From the NCBI GenBank assembly GCA_965229605.1, contig OZ245892.1:1364001-1428000 (forward strand): DNA of 64,000 bases, given 5' to 3'. Under the pieces are notes generated by a model. That model was not told where the DNA came from. It worked only from the letters and a program-made list of their open reading frames with translations, and made no database searches. This DNA comes from G965229605 sp965229605 (GTDB lineage Bacteria; Pseudomonadota; Alphaproteobacteria; CBDDJK01). Positions 40,882-50,548 of the stretch are shown here, one piece after another; the first letter of the stretch is position 1; each line of letters opens with the position of its first letter. The position numbers and the translations under genes were made by a program.

Positions 40882-41833
40882 TGTTCAGCATCCATCCAAC
40901 AAGTTGATCAAAATCAAGGCCGATATGTCTGGCCTGTTCGGGAACCAGGCTGAGCGGAGTCATGCCGGGCTGTGTATTGACTTCCAGAATGGCCAGCCGT
41001 CCTGCTCCTGCATAGCCGTCTTTATCATAGCGAAAATCCACGCGGCTTGCGCCTTTGCAGCCAAGAGTCAGGCAAGCGGATTCAGACAGTTTTAGCAGCC
41101 GGTCATATAAAGCTGGATCAAGCGGGGCCGGGCATATGTGATCGGTCTTTCCATCGGTATATTTGGCGGCATAATCATAAAATCCGGCCTGAGGATGAAG
41201 CGCGGTCACCGCCAGTGCCTGATCGTCCAGAACAGCCACGGTCAGTTCTTCTCCGGCAATATATTCTTCAACCCGTGCATCGCCATAGGACCAGTTTGAA
41301 AAGTCAGGGGCAGGATCGGTTTCCTTGACAATCACCACCCCGAGCGAGGAGCCTTCGGCAACCGGTTTGACAACATAGGGTGGAGGACGTGTGACGCCCC
41401 GGCGCAGCTGTTTTGCAGAAACGGTTTCTCCGTCAGGAACCGGGAGGCCTGCGGCTTGCAGTAATTGGCAGGTCAGGCTTTTATCCATGCATACCGCCGA
41501 GCATAAAGCCGATGAATGGGTGTAAGAGACCCCCAGCATATCCAGCAGGGCTTGCACGCGCCCGTCTTCTCCGTACTGGCCGTGCAAGGCATTAAACACG
41601 GCTTTTGCAGATGTCTCGCTCAAGGCTTTCATCAAGGCACCCGGCAAATCGGCCGGATCAGACCCCGGGTCACATTCATGGACTTTATAGCCAAGATTGC
41701 GCAAGGCACGCCCGCATTCTTTGCCGGAAACCAGCGACACTTCACGCTCGGCCGAAGGCCCGCCCAGCAAAAGAACCACCGGACTGCCAAGCGGAAAGGT
41801 GGGCACCGCAGGCATCAGAAATCTGTCCTTCAT
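40862..41833 (-). CDS. ddl: D-alanine--D-alanine ligase
   Basis: ATP-grasp ligase making D-Ala-D-Ala for the UDP-MurNAc-pentapeptide. 323 residues; N-terminal LLGGPSAEREVSLVSGKE, VCMDKSLTCQLLQAAGLPVP, the P-loop region VKPVAEGSSLGVVIV and the metal site ILEVNTQPGMTP are present. The start ATG overlaps the murB stop by 4 bases, and its 3' end overlaps ftsQ. Confidence 0.95.
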   Translation of the reverse strand: MKDRFLMPAVPTFPLGSPVVLLLGGPSAEREVSLVSGKECGRALRNLGYKVHECDPGSDPADLPGALMKALSETSAKAVFNALHGQYGEDGRVQALLDMLGVSYTHSSALCSAVCMDKSLTCQLLQAAGLPVPDGETVSAKQLRRGVTRPPPYVVKPVAEGSSLGVVIVKETDPAPDFSNWSYGDARVEEYIAGEELTVAVLDDQALAVTALHPQAGFYDYAAKYTDGKTDHICPAPLDPALYDRLLKLSESACLTLGCKGASRVDFRYDKDGYAGAGRLAILEVNTQPGMTPLSLVPEQARHIGLDFDQLVGWMLNNAYKRS

Positions 41834-42798
41834 GCCTCAACTCCAATACGGTGAATTTCCCACTCTAAATCTACCCCGCTATTTTCCTTGACCCTTATGC
41901 GCACCTGCTCCCCCAACTCTTCAAGGTCCTGCGCCGTCGCCGTCCCCGTATTGATCATAAAATTACAATGCATGTCAGACATACGCGCTCCCCCGACCTC
42001 TAGCCCGCGCCCGCCCGCCTGATCAATCAGCTGCCAGGCCTTTTGTCCCGGCGGGTTCTTAAAAGTCGACCCCCCGGTCCGGCTGCGCACAGGCTGACTT
42101 TGCTGGCGAGACTGGGCAATATCATCCATCTTTTGGGCAATGGTCGCGATATTGTCTTTGCCCAATGGCCGAAAACGCGCGCCAGTCACAATCCATCCAG
42201 GCGGGATTTCGGCATGACGATAGGAAAATCCAAGCGCATCAACCGGACAGGTCTGATGCTCTCCATGCTCATCCAGAAAATCGACTTCTGTCAGAACCGA
42301 CGAAAACATCCCGCCATAGGCACCCGCGTTCATCATCACTCCGCCGCCAACCGTCCCCGGAATCCCGTTTAAAAACTCCAGACCCGTCAATCCATGCTGC
42401 AAGGCAAAACGCGCGACTTGTATATCAAGGGCACCGGCCTCGGCATAAATCTCGACGCCGTTGGTGCCGGGCTCCAGACGAATGTCATTCATCCCGCGCC
42501 CGGGCTTGACCATAATGCCCGGCACCCCGCCATCACGCAAAATGAGATTGGAAGCCGCGCCAATCACATGGACAGGAATATCCGTCGGGCGATTTTGCAT
42601 GAAGACTTGTAAATCCTGCCAGTCCGCCGGGCGATAAAGCCCCCCTGCACTCCCGCCGACGCGAAACCAGCAATAACGCGCCATCGGCACCTCCCACTCC
42701 AGACGGCCCCGCAAATCCAGAGACTCCCAGTCAAAATCATGCAACGGACTATCCGCTTTCCGGCTCCAGAACGAAGAAGATGTCAATGCAGAGATCAT
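41830..42798 (-). CDS. murB: UDP-N-acetylenolpyruvoylglucosamine reductase
   Basis: FAD enzyme reducing enolpyruvyl-UDP-GlcNAc to UDP-MurNAc. 322 residues; FAD-binding motifs GAASNLILRDGG and GGGVMMNAGAYGG, catalytic Ser in GGSTFKNPPGQKAWQLID and C-terminal catalytic Glu in DLEWEIHRIG. This pattern, with no extra Tyr loop, is type II MurB. It lies 12 bases after murC and overlaps ddl by 4 bases. Confidence 0.95.
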   Translation of the reverse strand: MISALTSSSFWSRKADSPLHDFDWESLDLRGRLEWEVPMARYCWFRVGGSAGGLYRPADWQDLQVFMQNRPTDIPVHVIGAASNLILRDGGVPGIMVKPGRGMNDIRLEPGTNGVEIYAEAGALDIQVARFALQHGLTGLEFLNGIPGTVGGGVMMNAGAYGGMFSSVLTEVDFLDEHGEHQTCPVDALGFSYRHAEIPPGWIVTGARFRPLGKDNIATIAQKMDDIAQSRQQSQPVRSRTGGSTFKNPPGQKAWQLIDQAGGRGLEVGGARMSDMHCNFMINTGTATAQDLEELGEQVRIRVKENSGVDLEWEIHRIGVEA

Positions 42799-42810
42799 CT
42801 CGTCATCCCC

Positions 42811-44268
42811 TTATTGACCAGAAAGCTCTGCAAGTTGCCCGGGCAAGGCTTGCGCCCATTTTGTAATGCCGCCTGCCCCCAGACAGACAATAATATCTCC
42901 CGGGGCACTCAGGCTATGAACATGTTCTGCCAGTTGTGCCGGATTGTCCAAAGCCTCAACATGTCCATGCCCTCGTGCCGCAATGCCTTTAACCAAAGCA
43001 TGATGGTCAATGTCCGCTATCGGGCTTTCGCCTGCCGCATACACCGGGGCAATCAACACCTGATCAGCTTCATGAAAACAGCCACAAAAATCAGTGAATA
43101 AATCCTGCAAACGGCTATACCGGTGCGGCTCCATCACCGCAAGAATACGACCCGCCGGGCAGACCTCCCGCGCAGTTGAAAGCACAGCAGAAATCTCAAC
43201 CGGATGATGTCCATAATCATCAATAATCCGCACACCATTGACAAAGCCTGTCTGGGTAAAACGCCGGTTCACCCCTTGAAAATCCTTGAGGGCCGAAACA
43301 ATGGAATCCATCTCAACCCCGATGCCATGGGCCACCGTGATGGCTCCAAGCGCATTGGCAACATTATGCGCTCCATGCAGGCTCAACATAATATCATGCT
43401 GCGTTGTCTCCCCGGTCCCTGAAACCGACTCATCAAGCACCAGCGTAAAGCACTGCCCCTCCGGGACCGGGCGGCGGTCCAGAACCCGCACCTGTGCCTG
43501 GGGACTAAAGCCATAGGTCACCAACCGGCGGTCTGTAATCCGGGCCATCAATTCACGGATATTCTCGTGATCCAGACAAACCGCCGCAAAGCCATAAAAA
43601 GGAATTTTTTCAATAAAATGCTGAAAGGCCTCAAGCAAAGATTCAAACGTTCCATAATGATCAAGATGTTCTGGATCAATATTTGTCACAACCCCGATGT
43701 CTGCCAGCAAGCGGGTAAAACTGCCATCGGATTCATCGGCTTCAGCAACCAGCCACTCCCCTTTGCCGAAGCGGGCATTGGTGCCTTGCGCATTTAAAAT
43801 ACCGCCATTGATCAGGGTCGGGTCATAATCGGCATGGCTTAGAATATGATAAACCAAAGAGGTCAGCGTTGTCTTGCCATGCGACCCGGCAATGGCAATC
43901 GAACGTTTAAAGCGCATCAACTCAACCAGCATATCTGCCCGCTGGGCAATCGGAATCCGCAATCTGCGGGCGGCCTGTAATTCAACATTATCCTGCTTCA
44001 CCGCACTGGAGACAACGATCACCGCCGCCCCTTCAACCCAAGCCGGATCATGGCCAATTTTGACATCAATGCCCTGTTTGACCAAGCGTTCTACATTCTG
44101 ATTTTCTGAAAGATCGGACCCGGACACCTGATAACCCATTGTTGCCAAGACCTCGGCAATGCCGGACATGCCTATGCCGCCAATGCCGATAAAATGAAGC
44201 CGTCCGACTGAAAAAGGCACCTTTCCCAAGCCGTGATGAAGCTGCATTGTGCCTTTAGAGTCTATCAT
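42811..44268 (-). CDS. murC: UDP-N-acetylmuramate--L-alanine ligase
   Basis: Adds L-Ala to UDP-MurNAc, the first peptide-stem step. 485 residues with the UDP-binding FIGIGGIGMSGIAEVLATMG, the ATP loop IAGSHGKTTLTSL, the EADESDGSF segment and DDYGHHPVEISAV in the C-terminal domain. ATG 44268 overlaps the murG stop by 4 bases. Confidence 0.97.
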   Translation of the reverse strand: MIDSKGTMQLHHGLGKVPFSVGRLHFIGIGGIGMSGIAEVLATMGYQVSGSDLSENQNVERLVKQGIDVKIGHDPAWVEGAAVIVVSSAVKQDNVELQAARRLRIPIAQRADMLVELMRFKRSIAIAGSHGKTTLTSLVYHILSHADYDPTLINGGILNAQGTNARFGKGEWLVAEADESDGSFTRLLADIGVVTNIDPEHLDHYGTFESLLEAFQHFIEKIPFYGFAAVCLDHENIRELMARITDRRLVTYGFSPQAQVRVLDRRPVPEGQCFTLVLDESVSGTGETTQHDIMLSLHGAHNVANALGAITVAHGIGVEMDSIVSALKDFQGVNRRFTQTGFVNGVRIIDDYGHHPVEISAVLSTAREVCPAGRILAVMEPHRYSRLQDLFTDFCGCFHEADQVLIAPVYAAGESPIADIDHHALVKGIAARGHGHVEALDNPAQLAEHVHSLSAPGDIIVCLGAGGITKWAQALPGQLAELSGQ

Positions 44269-45389
44269 ATCAGGCCTTCAACCTGGCTGGCCAACCGCTC
44301 GGCCGCATCAAAAATACGAACCGATGACCCTGCATTCGCCGCCTGAACCAGACGGCTGGGGTCTTCAAAGAATTTAAGGAACTGGCCAGCCAGCCATTCT
44401 GCGGTAAAATCGGATTCAGGAATAGACCAGCCCAGCGCGGCATCTGCCACATGGGCTGCATTCATCGCCTGATGATCATCTATGGCATGCGGATAGGGCA
44501 CCAGAATCATTGGCCGTCTGGAAGCAACCAGCTCGGCCATGGTTGTCGCCCCGGCCCTGGCAATCACCAAATGACTTTCTTCAAGATAAAGCGGCATATC
44601 GGTGAAAAAGCGGCTGACATTCGCCCGCACGCCAAGTTTACGATAGGTCTCGATCAGACCATTGACATCTTCCGGCCGGGCTTGCTGGATCAGCTCAAGA
44701 CGCTTGCGCACAGCAGACGGCAGTTGCTCAATGGCCTTTGGCAAAATATCCGCAAAAACATGCGCGCCCTGACTGCCACCCGTGATCAAAATACGAAAAT
44801 TCTCTTCATCGCGCAAAATCTCGTAGGGTTTGTCTGCCAGGCTTACAATCTCGGCCCGTACAGGATTTCCGGTCAGAACCGTTCGGGAGCGCGCTTTTGC
44901 AGGCAATCGCCGCGTTGGCTCAAAGCTCAGCGCAACCACACGCACATAACCGGCCAGCAGCCGGTTGGCCCGACCCAGAACAGCATTTTGTTCATGAATC
45001 AAGGTTGGAACCCGCAGATGGCAAGCGGCCAGCACAACCGGCACACAAGAATAGCCGCCAAATCCGATCACCGCTTTTGGGCGCAAGCGCAGGATCAGAA
45101 TCAGGGATTGAAGATAGCCTAAGCCCAACCGGCAGATAGCAATCAGCTTATGGATAAGGCCGCGCCCGGCAACCCCGGCGGCTTCCACCCGATAGCGGTA
45201 GAGTTTTTCCAATATCCCTGAAAAGCGCAGCTGTCTTTTATCGGTGACCAGGGCAAGGGTATGGCCTTTTTCGACAAGAATTTCTGCCAGAGCTTCTGCC
45301 GGAAAGACATGCCCGCCGGTTCCCCCGGTTGCGATGATAATAGGGGCTTGGCGCTTATCTTTGTGAGTTTTGCCCTTTTGGTCAGGCAT
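44265..45389 (-). CDS. murG: UDP-GlcNAc:lipid I GlcNAc transferase
   Basis: Membrane-associated GT-B enzyme forming lipid II from lipid I. 374 residues from ATG 45389; the frame continues upstream into ftsW but that part is unrelated. Motifs: ATGGTGGHVFPAEALAE, IHEQNAVLGRANRLL, TGGSQGAHVFADILP and VIARAGATTMAEL. It overlaps ftsW by 8 bases and murC by 4. Confidence 0.96.
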   Translation of the reverse strand: MPDQKGKTHKDKRQAPIIIATGGTGGHVFPAEALAEILVEKGHTLALVTDKRQLRFSGILEKLYRYRVEAAGVAGRGLIHKLIAICRLGLGYLQSLILILRLRPKAVIGFGGYSCVPVVLAACHLRVPTLIHEQNAVLGRANRLLAGYVRVVALSFEPTRRLPAKARSRTVLTGNPVRAEIVSLADKPYEILRDEENFRILITGGSQGAHVFADILPKAIEQLPSAVRKRLELIQQARPEDVNGLIETYRKLGVRANVSRFFTDMPLYLEESHLVIARAGATTMAELVASRRPMILVPYPHAIDDHQAMNAAHVADAALGWSIPESDFTAEWLAGQFLKFFEDPSRLVQAANAGSSVRIFDAAERLASQVEGLI

Positions 45390-46557
45390 TTTTCGCTGTC
45401 CCCCAGTTTGGTTCATAGTTTGCGTCATAGTCAAGGGGCGCAGTTTCGGGGCTTTGTTTTCTTCCCAAAGCCAGCAGCGCACCTAGCATAATGGCTGTTC
45501 CCAGCAGGGAGGATCCGCCGTAGGATATAAAGGGCAGCGGCATTCCTTTAGGCGGGATCAGCACGAGGGCAGAGGCCATATTGATCAGCGATTGTCCGAC
45601 GAACTGGACGAGCAGTCCGGTTCCTGCGATGAGGACGAACAGGTCTTTTTGTTTGAGGATACGCAGGAAGCTGATCATGAAGATTGCGAAGAAGACTCCG
45701 ACCAGTCCCATGCAGGCGAGCAGTCCGAATTCTTCACCGATGACGGAGAAGATGAAGTCGGTATGTCCGTCTGGGAGGTATGATTTGACGTGGCCTTCAC
45801 CGGGTCCTCGTCCGAAGATTCCGCCAGACAGCAGGGCATCGAGGGAGAAATCCACCTGCGAGCGATCCCCTGCTTGCATATTGAGGAATCCGTCGATACG
45901 TGTGCGGACGTGAGGGAGCATGAGATAGGCCCCGACCACGGCGAACAAGCAGAGGATTACCAGTCCCATGACGAGCAGGATGGGGATTCCGGTCAGGAAG
46001 AGTTGTGCGCCGAAGATAGCGGTGAGGATGACGGTTTGCCCGAAATCGGGCTGGAGGATGAGTGCGACCGCACAGATTGCATAGAGTCCGATAGCGATGA
46101 TATAGCCTGGCACGGGCGCCCCGAGCCGTTGGGCAGAAAGCATCCAGGCTGAAAAGAGGGCAAAGCCGGGTTTGACCAGTTCTGAGGGTTGCAGGCTGAC
46201 ACCAAAAATGCTGAGCCATCGGGTTGAGTTATTATAGTCTTTCCCGATGACCAGGGTTGCCAGCAGCAGAACGACGGCGACGCCGGTCAAGATGATGCCG
46301 AAGCGTCGCAAGACCTGGACAGGCGCGATAGAGATTGAGAGGAAGATGATGATTGCCAGCACGGTATAGGCGATTTGGCGGCGGACCATATCGAAGGTTT
46401 CATAGGCGGCAAGCCGTTCGGTGACGACTGGCGTTGAGGTAATAGAGAGCAATGCCCCCAGCACGGCAAGTCCCAGCACCAGCACCAGTGTCCAGCGGTC
46501 GACTGTCCACCACCAGCGTCCCACCAGCGAATTATCGGACCGGTCAATGTAGGGCAT
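45382..46557 (-). CDS. ftsW: Septal peptidoglycan polymerase FtsW
   Basis: SEDS-family glycosyltransferase that polymerises lipid II with FtsI. 391 residues from ATG 46557 (MPYIDRSDNS), with about ten membrane segments. Family motifs: WLSIFGVSLQPSELVKPGFA, QPDFGQTVIL and PPKGMPLPFISYGGSS. The long open frame upstream of this Met reads over murD in another frame and is not FtsW-like. It overlaps the murD 3' end by 14 bases. Confidence 0.95.
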   Translation of the reverse strand: MPYIDRSDNSLVGRWWWTVDRWTLVLVLGLAVLGALLSITSTPVVTERLAAYETFDMVRRQIAYTVLAIIIFLSISIAPVQVLRRFGIILTGVAVVLLLATLVIGKDYNNSTRWLSIFGVSLQPSELVKPGFALFSAWMLSAQRLGAPVPGYIIAIGLYAICAVALILQPDFGQTVILTAIFGAQLFLTGIPILLVMGLVILCLFAVVGAYLMLPHVRTRIDGFLNMQAGDRSQVDFSLDALLSGGIFGRGPGEGHVKSYLPDGHTDFIFSVIGEEFGLLACMGLVGVFFAIFMISFLRILKQKDLFVLIAGTGLLVQFVGQSLINMASALVLIPPKGMPLPFISYGGSSLLGTAIMLGALLALGRKQSPETAPLDYDANYEPNWGTAKNA

Positions 46558-47920
46558 GATGTTCTTCCTGGCTGCGAAGATTACTGACCAGTGAGGCGAA
46601 GTGATTACCGCGGGCTTCAAAATCCGCATATTGGTCAAAGGAGGCCGCAGCGGGGGAGAGCAAAACCGTTGAGGATTTTTGTGTTCGGTTAGAAAATGCG
46701 CTGGCTTGCGCATAGGCTTTTTCAACGGCTTGTTCCAATGTGCCGGAGATTTCCCAGGGGCATTGTCCGTCCAGAAAATCGCGTATTTCGTCGGCTGCCT
46801 GTCCAATCAAAAAGGCCGCCTGCACCCGGTCAAGCAGCGGCATGAGGACTGAATAGTCACCCCCTTTGCCAAGTCCCCCGGCAATCCAGAAAATATCGTG
46901 AAAACAGGCCAGAGCTTTGGCGGCAGATTCCGGATTGGTTGCTTTTGAATCATTGAAAAAACCTGTTTGTTTGAGTGTTCCAAGATTCTGCAATCGGTGA
47001 TCAAGGCCCGGAAAGCTGCAAATCGCTTGTTCAATCACATCTTCGCAAAGGCCGAAATGGCGGGCGGTGGCCCAGGCGGCCTGAATATTCTGCTGGTTAT
47101 GCGCACCCGGCAGATTTGGTGTGATCAGGTCTGGAACCTTCACAAACGGGCCCTCCGGCCCTTTTGAGGGTTCCCCAAGCCAGGACATTTCAGTTCCCTG
47201 CTTTAAAAGCACTTCGCCGATGGTGCGGCAGGCGGATTGACCCGACCCGACAAGAGCCAGGCCTTTATCATCCAGCCAGTCAAAGATACTTTCTTTTGCG
47301 GCCACATAAGGTTCAAACCCGCCGTGCCAGTCAAGATGATCGGGCGTGATATTTAAAAGAATGGCGACATCAAGATGCGCCTTGTTCAGCCCTGCCAGCT
47401 GATAAGAAGAGAGCTCCAGCACATGAACCCCGTCTTCAGAAAGTTTGGGAAGGGTCAGGGCGGCTGTCCCCAGATTTCCGCCAACACTTGCTTGCAGTCC
47501 CCCGGCAACCAGGCAATGATGGATCAGGGCAGAGGTTGTTGACTTGCCATTGGTCCCTGTGACGCCGACATAGCAGGCTTCGGGATTGGCCAGATAGAGA
47601 AGGTCGATATCGTTTAAAAGCGGGATATCTTTTGAAAGCGCATAGGCCATAACCGGATGAAGCGGCGGGTGGCGCGGAATCCCCGGGGAGACGATAAGGG
47701 CGGCAATCTCGGTCAATGAATCTTCCAGATGATCGGGGCTGGAATCCACGACCTGATCAAGGCCAAGGTCTTTTCCAAGGTTGCGGGCACTTTCCATATC
47801 ATCAATGCCGATGACGCTGGCCCCGCCGCGCATCAAGGCTGCTGCTGCTGACAGGCCGGTGCGGGCCAGCCCCAGCACGCCAACCTTTTGTCCCTGATAG
47901 GTGTTAACGACTTGTGACAT
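46544..47920 (-). CDS. murD: UDP-N-acetylmuramoylalanine--D-glutamate ligase
   Basis: Adds D-Glu to UDP-MurNAc-L-Ala. 458 residues; N-terminal VLGLARTGLSAAAAL, ATP loop GVTGTNGKSTTSALI, substrate and metal region VLELSSYQLAG, NITPDHLDWHG and FNDSKATNPESA. It lies between mraY (26-base gap) and ftsW (overlap). Confidence 0.96.
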   Translation of the reverse strand: MSQVVNTYQGQKVGVLGLARTGLSAAAALMRGGASVIGIDDMESARNLGKDLGLDQVVDSSPDHLEDSLTEIAALIVSPGIPRHPPLHPVMAYALSKDIPLLNDIDLLYLANPEACYVGVTGTNGKSTTSALIHHCLVAGGLQASVGGNLGTAALTLPKLSEDGVHVLELSSYQLAGLNKAHLDVAILLNITPDHLDWHGGFEPYVAAKESIFDWLDDKGLALVGSGQSACRTIGEVLLKQGTEMSWLGEPSKGPEGPFVKVPDLITPNLPGAHNQQNIQAAWATARHFGLCEDVIEQAICSFPGLDHRLQNLGTLKQTGFFNDSKATNPESAAKALACFHDIFWIAGGLGKGGDYSVLMPLLDRVQAAFLIGQAADEIRDFLDGQCPWEISGTLEQAVEKAYAQASAFSNRTQKSSTVLLSPAAASFDQYADFEARGNHFASLVSNLRSQEEHHALH

Positions 47921-47946
47921 TTCCCTGTTCCAGAATGATCATAGAA

Positions 47947-49032
47947 TCAGCGCAGTTTCAGCGTTGACAGGCCGATCATGGCCAGAATCCCGGCAATGAT
48001 CCAGAAGCGGATGACGATGGTTGATTCCGCCCAGCCTTTTTTCTCAAAATGGTGATGAATAGGGGCCATGCGAAAGACCCGCCGCCCGGTCAGCTGGAAG
48101 GAGGCGACTTGCACAATGACCGAGACGGCTTCGAGCACAAAGAGTCCGCCGACAATGGCGAGCACGATTTCCTGTTTGGTGACGACAGCGATGGCTCCGA
48201 GTGCGCCGCCCAGAGACAAGGAGCCGGTATCCCCCATAAAGACCTGTGCGGGCGGGGCATTAAACCACAGGAATCCCATCCCTGCGCCGAGGATTGCGCC
48301 GCAGATAACAGCAAGTTCGCCGCTTCCGGGGACGAAGAAGACTTGCAGGTAGTCGGCATAGAGGGCGTTTCCGACCAGATAGGAGAAAAGCCCGAAGGTT
48401 CCGGCTGCGATCATGACTGGCGCGATGGCCAGTCCATCGAGTCCGTCGGTCAGATTGACGGCATTGGAGGCCCCGACCATGACCAGCATGGCGAAGGGGA
48501 CGAAGAAGACGCCGAGTGGCAGCAGCAGTGATTTGAAGAAGGGGATAGATAGTCCGTTGCGCAGATCGTCGGGGCTGAGGTGCTGACAGGCCAGGGCTGC
48601 GACCAGTGCAATGATGATTTGCAGGGCCAGTTTATGGCGTCCCTTTAGTCCTTTAGAGTTGGTTCGGGTGAGTTTCAGATAGTCATCCCACAGCCCGACG
48701 AGGCCAAAGCTGATGGTGACTCCCAGCACCAGCCAGACCAGCGGATTGGCCATATCGGCCCATAGCATGGTTGCCCCGCTAATGGCGACAAGGATAAGGG
48801 CACCGCCCATGCTGGGGGTTCCGGTTTTGGCGAGGTGAGTTTCGGGTGTATCCTCGCGGACTGTTGCGCGGCCTTCCTGCTTGCGGCGGAGCCATGCGAT
48901 CAGTCCGGGTCCAAACATAAAGGAGATCAACAGAGCTGTCATCACCGCCCCGCCGGTGCGGAAGGTCAAATAGCGGAAAAGATTGAAGCCGGGCCACAGG
49001 TCCGTCAAGGGGGGGAGCAAATTATACAGCAT
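47947..49032 (-). CDS. mraY: Phospho-MurNAc-pentapeptide transferase
   Basis: Membrane enzyme forming lipid I from UDP-MurNAc-pentapeptide and undecaprenyl phosphate. 361 residues with about ten membrane segments. Active-site Asp motifs: GLWDDYLKLTRTN, NAVNLTDGLDGLAI and FMGDTGSLSLGG. The start overlaps murF by 11 bases. Confidence 0.97.
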   Translation of the reverse strand: MLYNLLPPLTDLWPGFNLFRYLTFRTGGAVMTALLISFMFGPGLIAWLRRKQEGRATVREDTPETHLAKTGTPSMGGALILVAISGATMLWADMANPLVWLVLGVTISFGLVGLWDDYLKLTRTNSKGLKGRHKLALQIIIALVAALACQHLSPDDLRNGLSIPFFKSLLLPLGVFFVPFAMLVMVGASNAVNLTDGLDGLAIAPVMIAAGTFGLFSYLVGNALYADYLQVFFVPGSGELAVICGAILGAGMGFLWFNAPPAQVFMGDTGSLSLGGALGAIAVVTKQEIVLAIVGGLFVLEAVSVIVQVASFQLTGRRVFRMAPIHHHFEKKGWAESTIVIRFWIIAGILAMIGLSTLKLR

Positions 49033-50548
49033 TGGTTTGTTCTTCTTTATTTTCGTCTTGTTTATTTTGGCCTTCGTTATTTTGTGCGGATGAAGATTTG
49101 GAAAACGCGACCAGAGCCTTGAAGATATTTTCCATCTCCATAAAGCGGGAGCCTTTGATCATGATGGCATCGCCCGGTCGCACCAGAGCCGGAATTTCCT
49201 TTGCGGCCTGGCTTGATTCCAGCCAGCCGCCGCCGCGCTTGCTTGATTCCAGCGCATGATAGCATTCAACCATTGCCCGCCCGCAGGTAAAAACCAGGTC
49301 GATATTTTCATCAGCCACAATTTTGGCCAGCTGCACATGATGGCGCGTCATGCCTTCACCAAGCTCGCCCATATCGCCTAAAATAGCCAGATGACGGGTG
49401 GCCTCGGTTTCAGCAAGATTTTCAATCGCCGCCCGCATGGAGGCCGGAGACGCATTATAGGTCTCGTCATAAACGACAAACTCTCCGCCATCAGGATGCG
49501 GAAGCCTTGAAAGCGCGCCACGGCCCCGAATATCCGGCTGCCTCGACAAAGCATGCAAGGCCTTTGACGGATCATGGTGCAGCTTTAACAATATAAAAAT
49601 AATGGCGCTAAACAAGATGGCAATCTGACGGCCTGTGCTGACCATGAAATAGTTGAAAACCGCCTTGCCAACCGCATAATAGGCCCGGCAGTAATCGCCT
49701 TCACGGGCATAATCTATCATGCGGGCGTCTGCTTGCGGGTGACAGCCAAAGCCTGCGGCTTCAAGACCCCTGCGCCGGGCTTCATCATAAAGCAGTGGAA
49801 AAAGCGGATTGTCGCGGTTAAGCACAACCAGCGACCCTTTGGGCATTGAATCCATAATTTGCGCCTTGGCCAGCGCAATATCCATCAAATCGCCCAGAAA
49901 CTCGCTATGGGTCGGTGAAATCGTCGTGATCACGCAAAGGTCCGGCTTCAATAAATCACTTAAAACCGGCATCTCGCCCGGGTGGGAAATCCCGGCCTCA
50001 AAAATGCCAAATTCACAATCGCGGGGCATCCGGCATAAACTCAAAGCCACCCCGATCCTGTTGTTTAAATTCCCCTTTGTTTGCGACGTTTTTCCATAAA
50101 AACCAAAAACAAAAGCCATCGCCTCTTTCAAACTGGTCTTGCCTACACTCCCGGTAATGCCAATCACCTTGCCCGGAATCTGCGCCCGGCGATAAACTCC
50201 CAGCGCCTTCAAGGCCGCATCCGTCGACTCAACAATCAGAACCGGCTTGTCCCAAAGACCCGCAAGCCTGTCTTCCTCCATCGCGTCAATCGTGTCCTTA
50301 TTGGCAACAACCGCCGCAGCCCCCTTCTCAAAGGCCCGGCCAATAAATTCATTGCCATCAAAATTTTCACCTTTGAGGGCAATAAATAAATCCCCCGCTT
50401 TTAACGTCCGGGTGTCAATGGATACCCCCTTGATCGACATGCCCCTCTCTTCCAGCTTGCCCATCCAGACTCCGTCCGTCGCCGCAACACATTCGTCTGC
50501 TGTCCACAAGACATCGTCGCTGGCGGGCGTTTTTTGCAAAACGCTCAT
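49022..50548 (-). CDS. murF: UDP-MurNAc-tripeptide--D-Ala-D-Ala ligase
   Basis: Adds D-Ala-D-Ala made by Ddl. 508 residues, longer than the usual 450-470, partly because of a C-terminal Lys/Gln/Asn-rich tail. ATP loop GITGSVGKTSLKEAM, then GISHPGEMPVL, TTISPTHSEFLGD and VVYDETYNASPASM. A hydrophobic stretch near residue 310 (QIAILFSAIIFILLKL) lies in the central domain where MurF normally has a buried helix. The start overlaps murE by 4 bases. Confidence 0.95.
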   Translation of the reverse strand: MSVLQKTPASDDVLWTADECVAATDGVWMGKLEERGMSIKGVSIDTRTLKAGDLFIALKGENFDGNEFIGRAFEKGAAAVVANKDTIDAMEEDRLAGLWDKPVLIVESTDAALKALGVYRRAQIPGKVIGITGSVGKTSLKEAMAFVFGFYGKTSQTKGNLNNRIGVALSLCRMPRDCEFGIFEAGISHPGEMPVLSDLLKPDLCVITTISPTHSEFLGDLMDIALAKAQIMDSMPKGSLVVLNRDNPLFPLLYDEARRRGLEAAGFGCHPQADARMIDYAREGDYCRAYYAVGKAVFNYFMVSTGRQIAILFSAIIFILLKLHHDPSKALHALSRQPDIRGRGALSRLPHPDGGEFVVYDETYNASPASMRAAIENLAETEATRHLAILGDMGELGEGMTRHHVQLAKIVADENIDLVFTCGRAMVECYHALESSKRGGGWLESSQAAKEIPALVRPGDAIMIKGSRFMEMENIFKALVAFSKSSSAQNNEGQNKQDENKEEQTNAV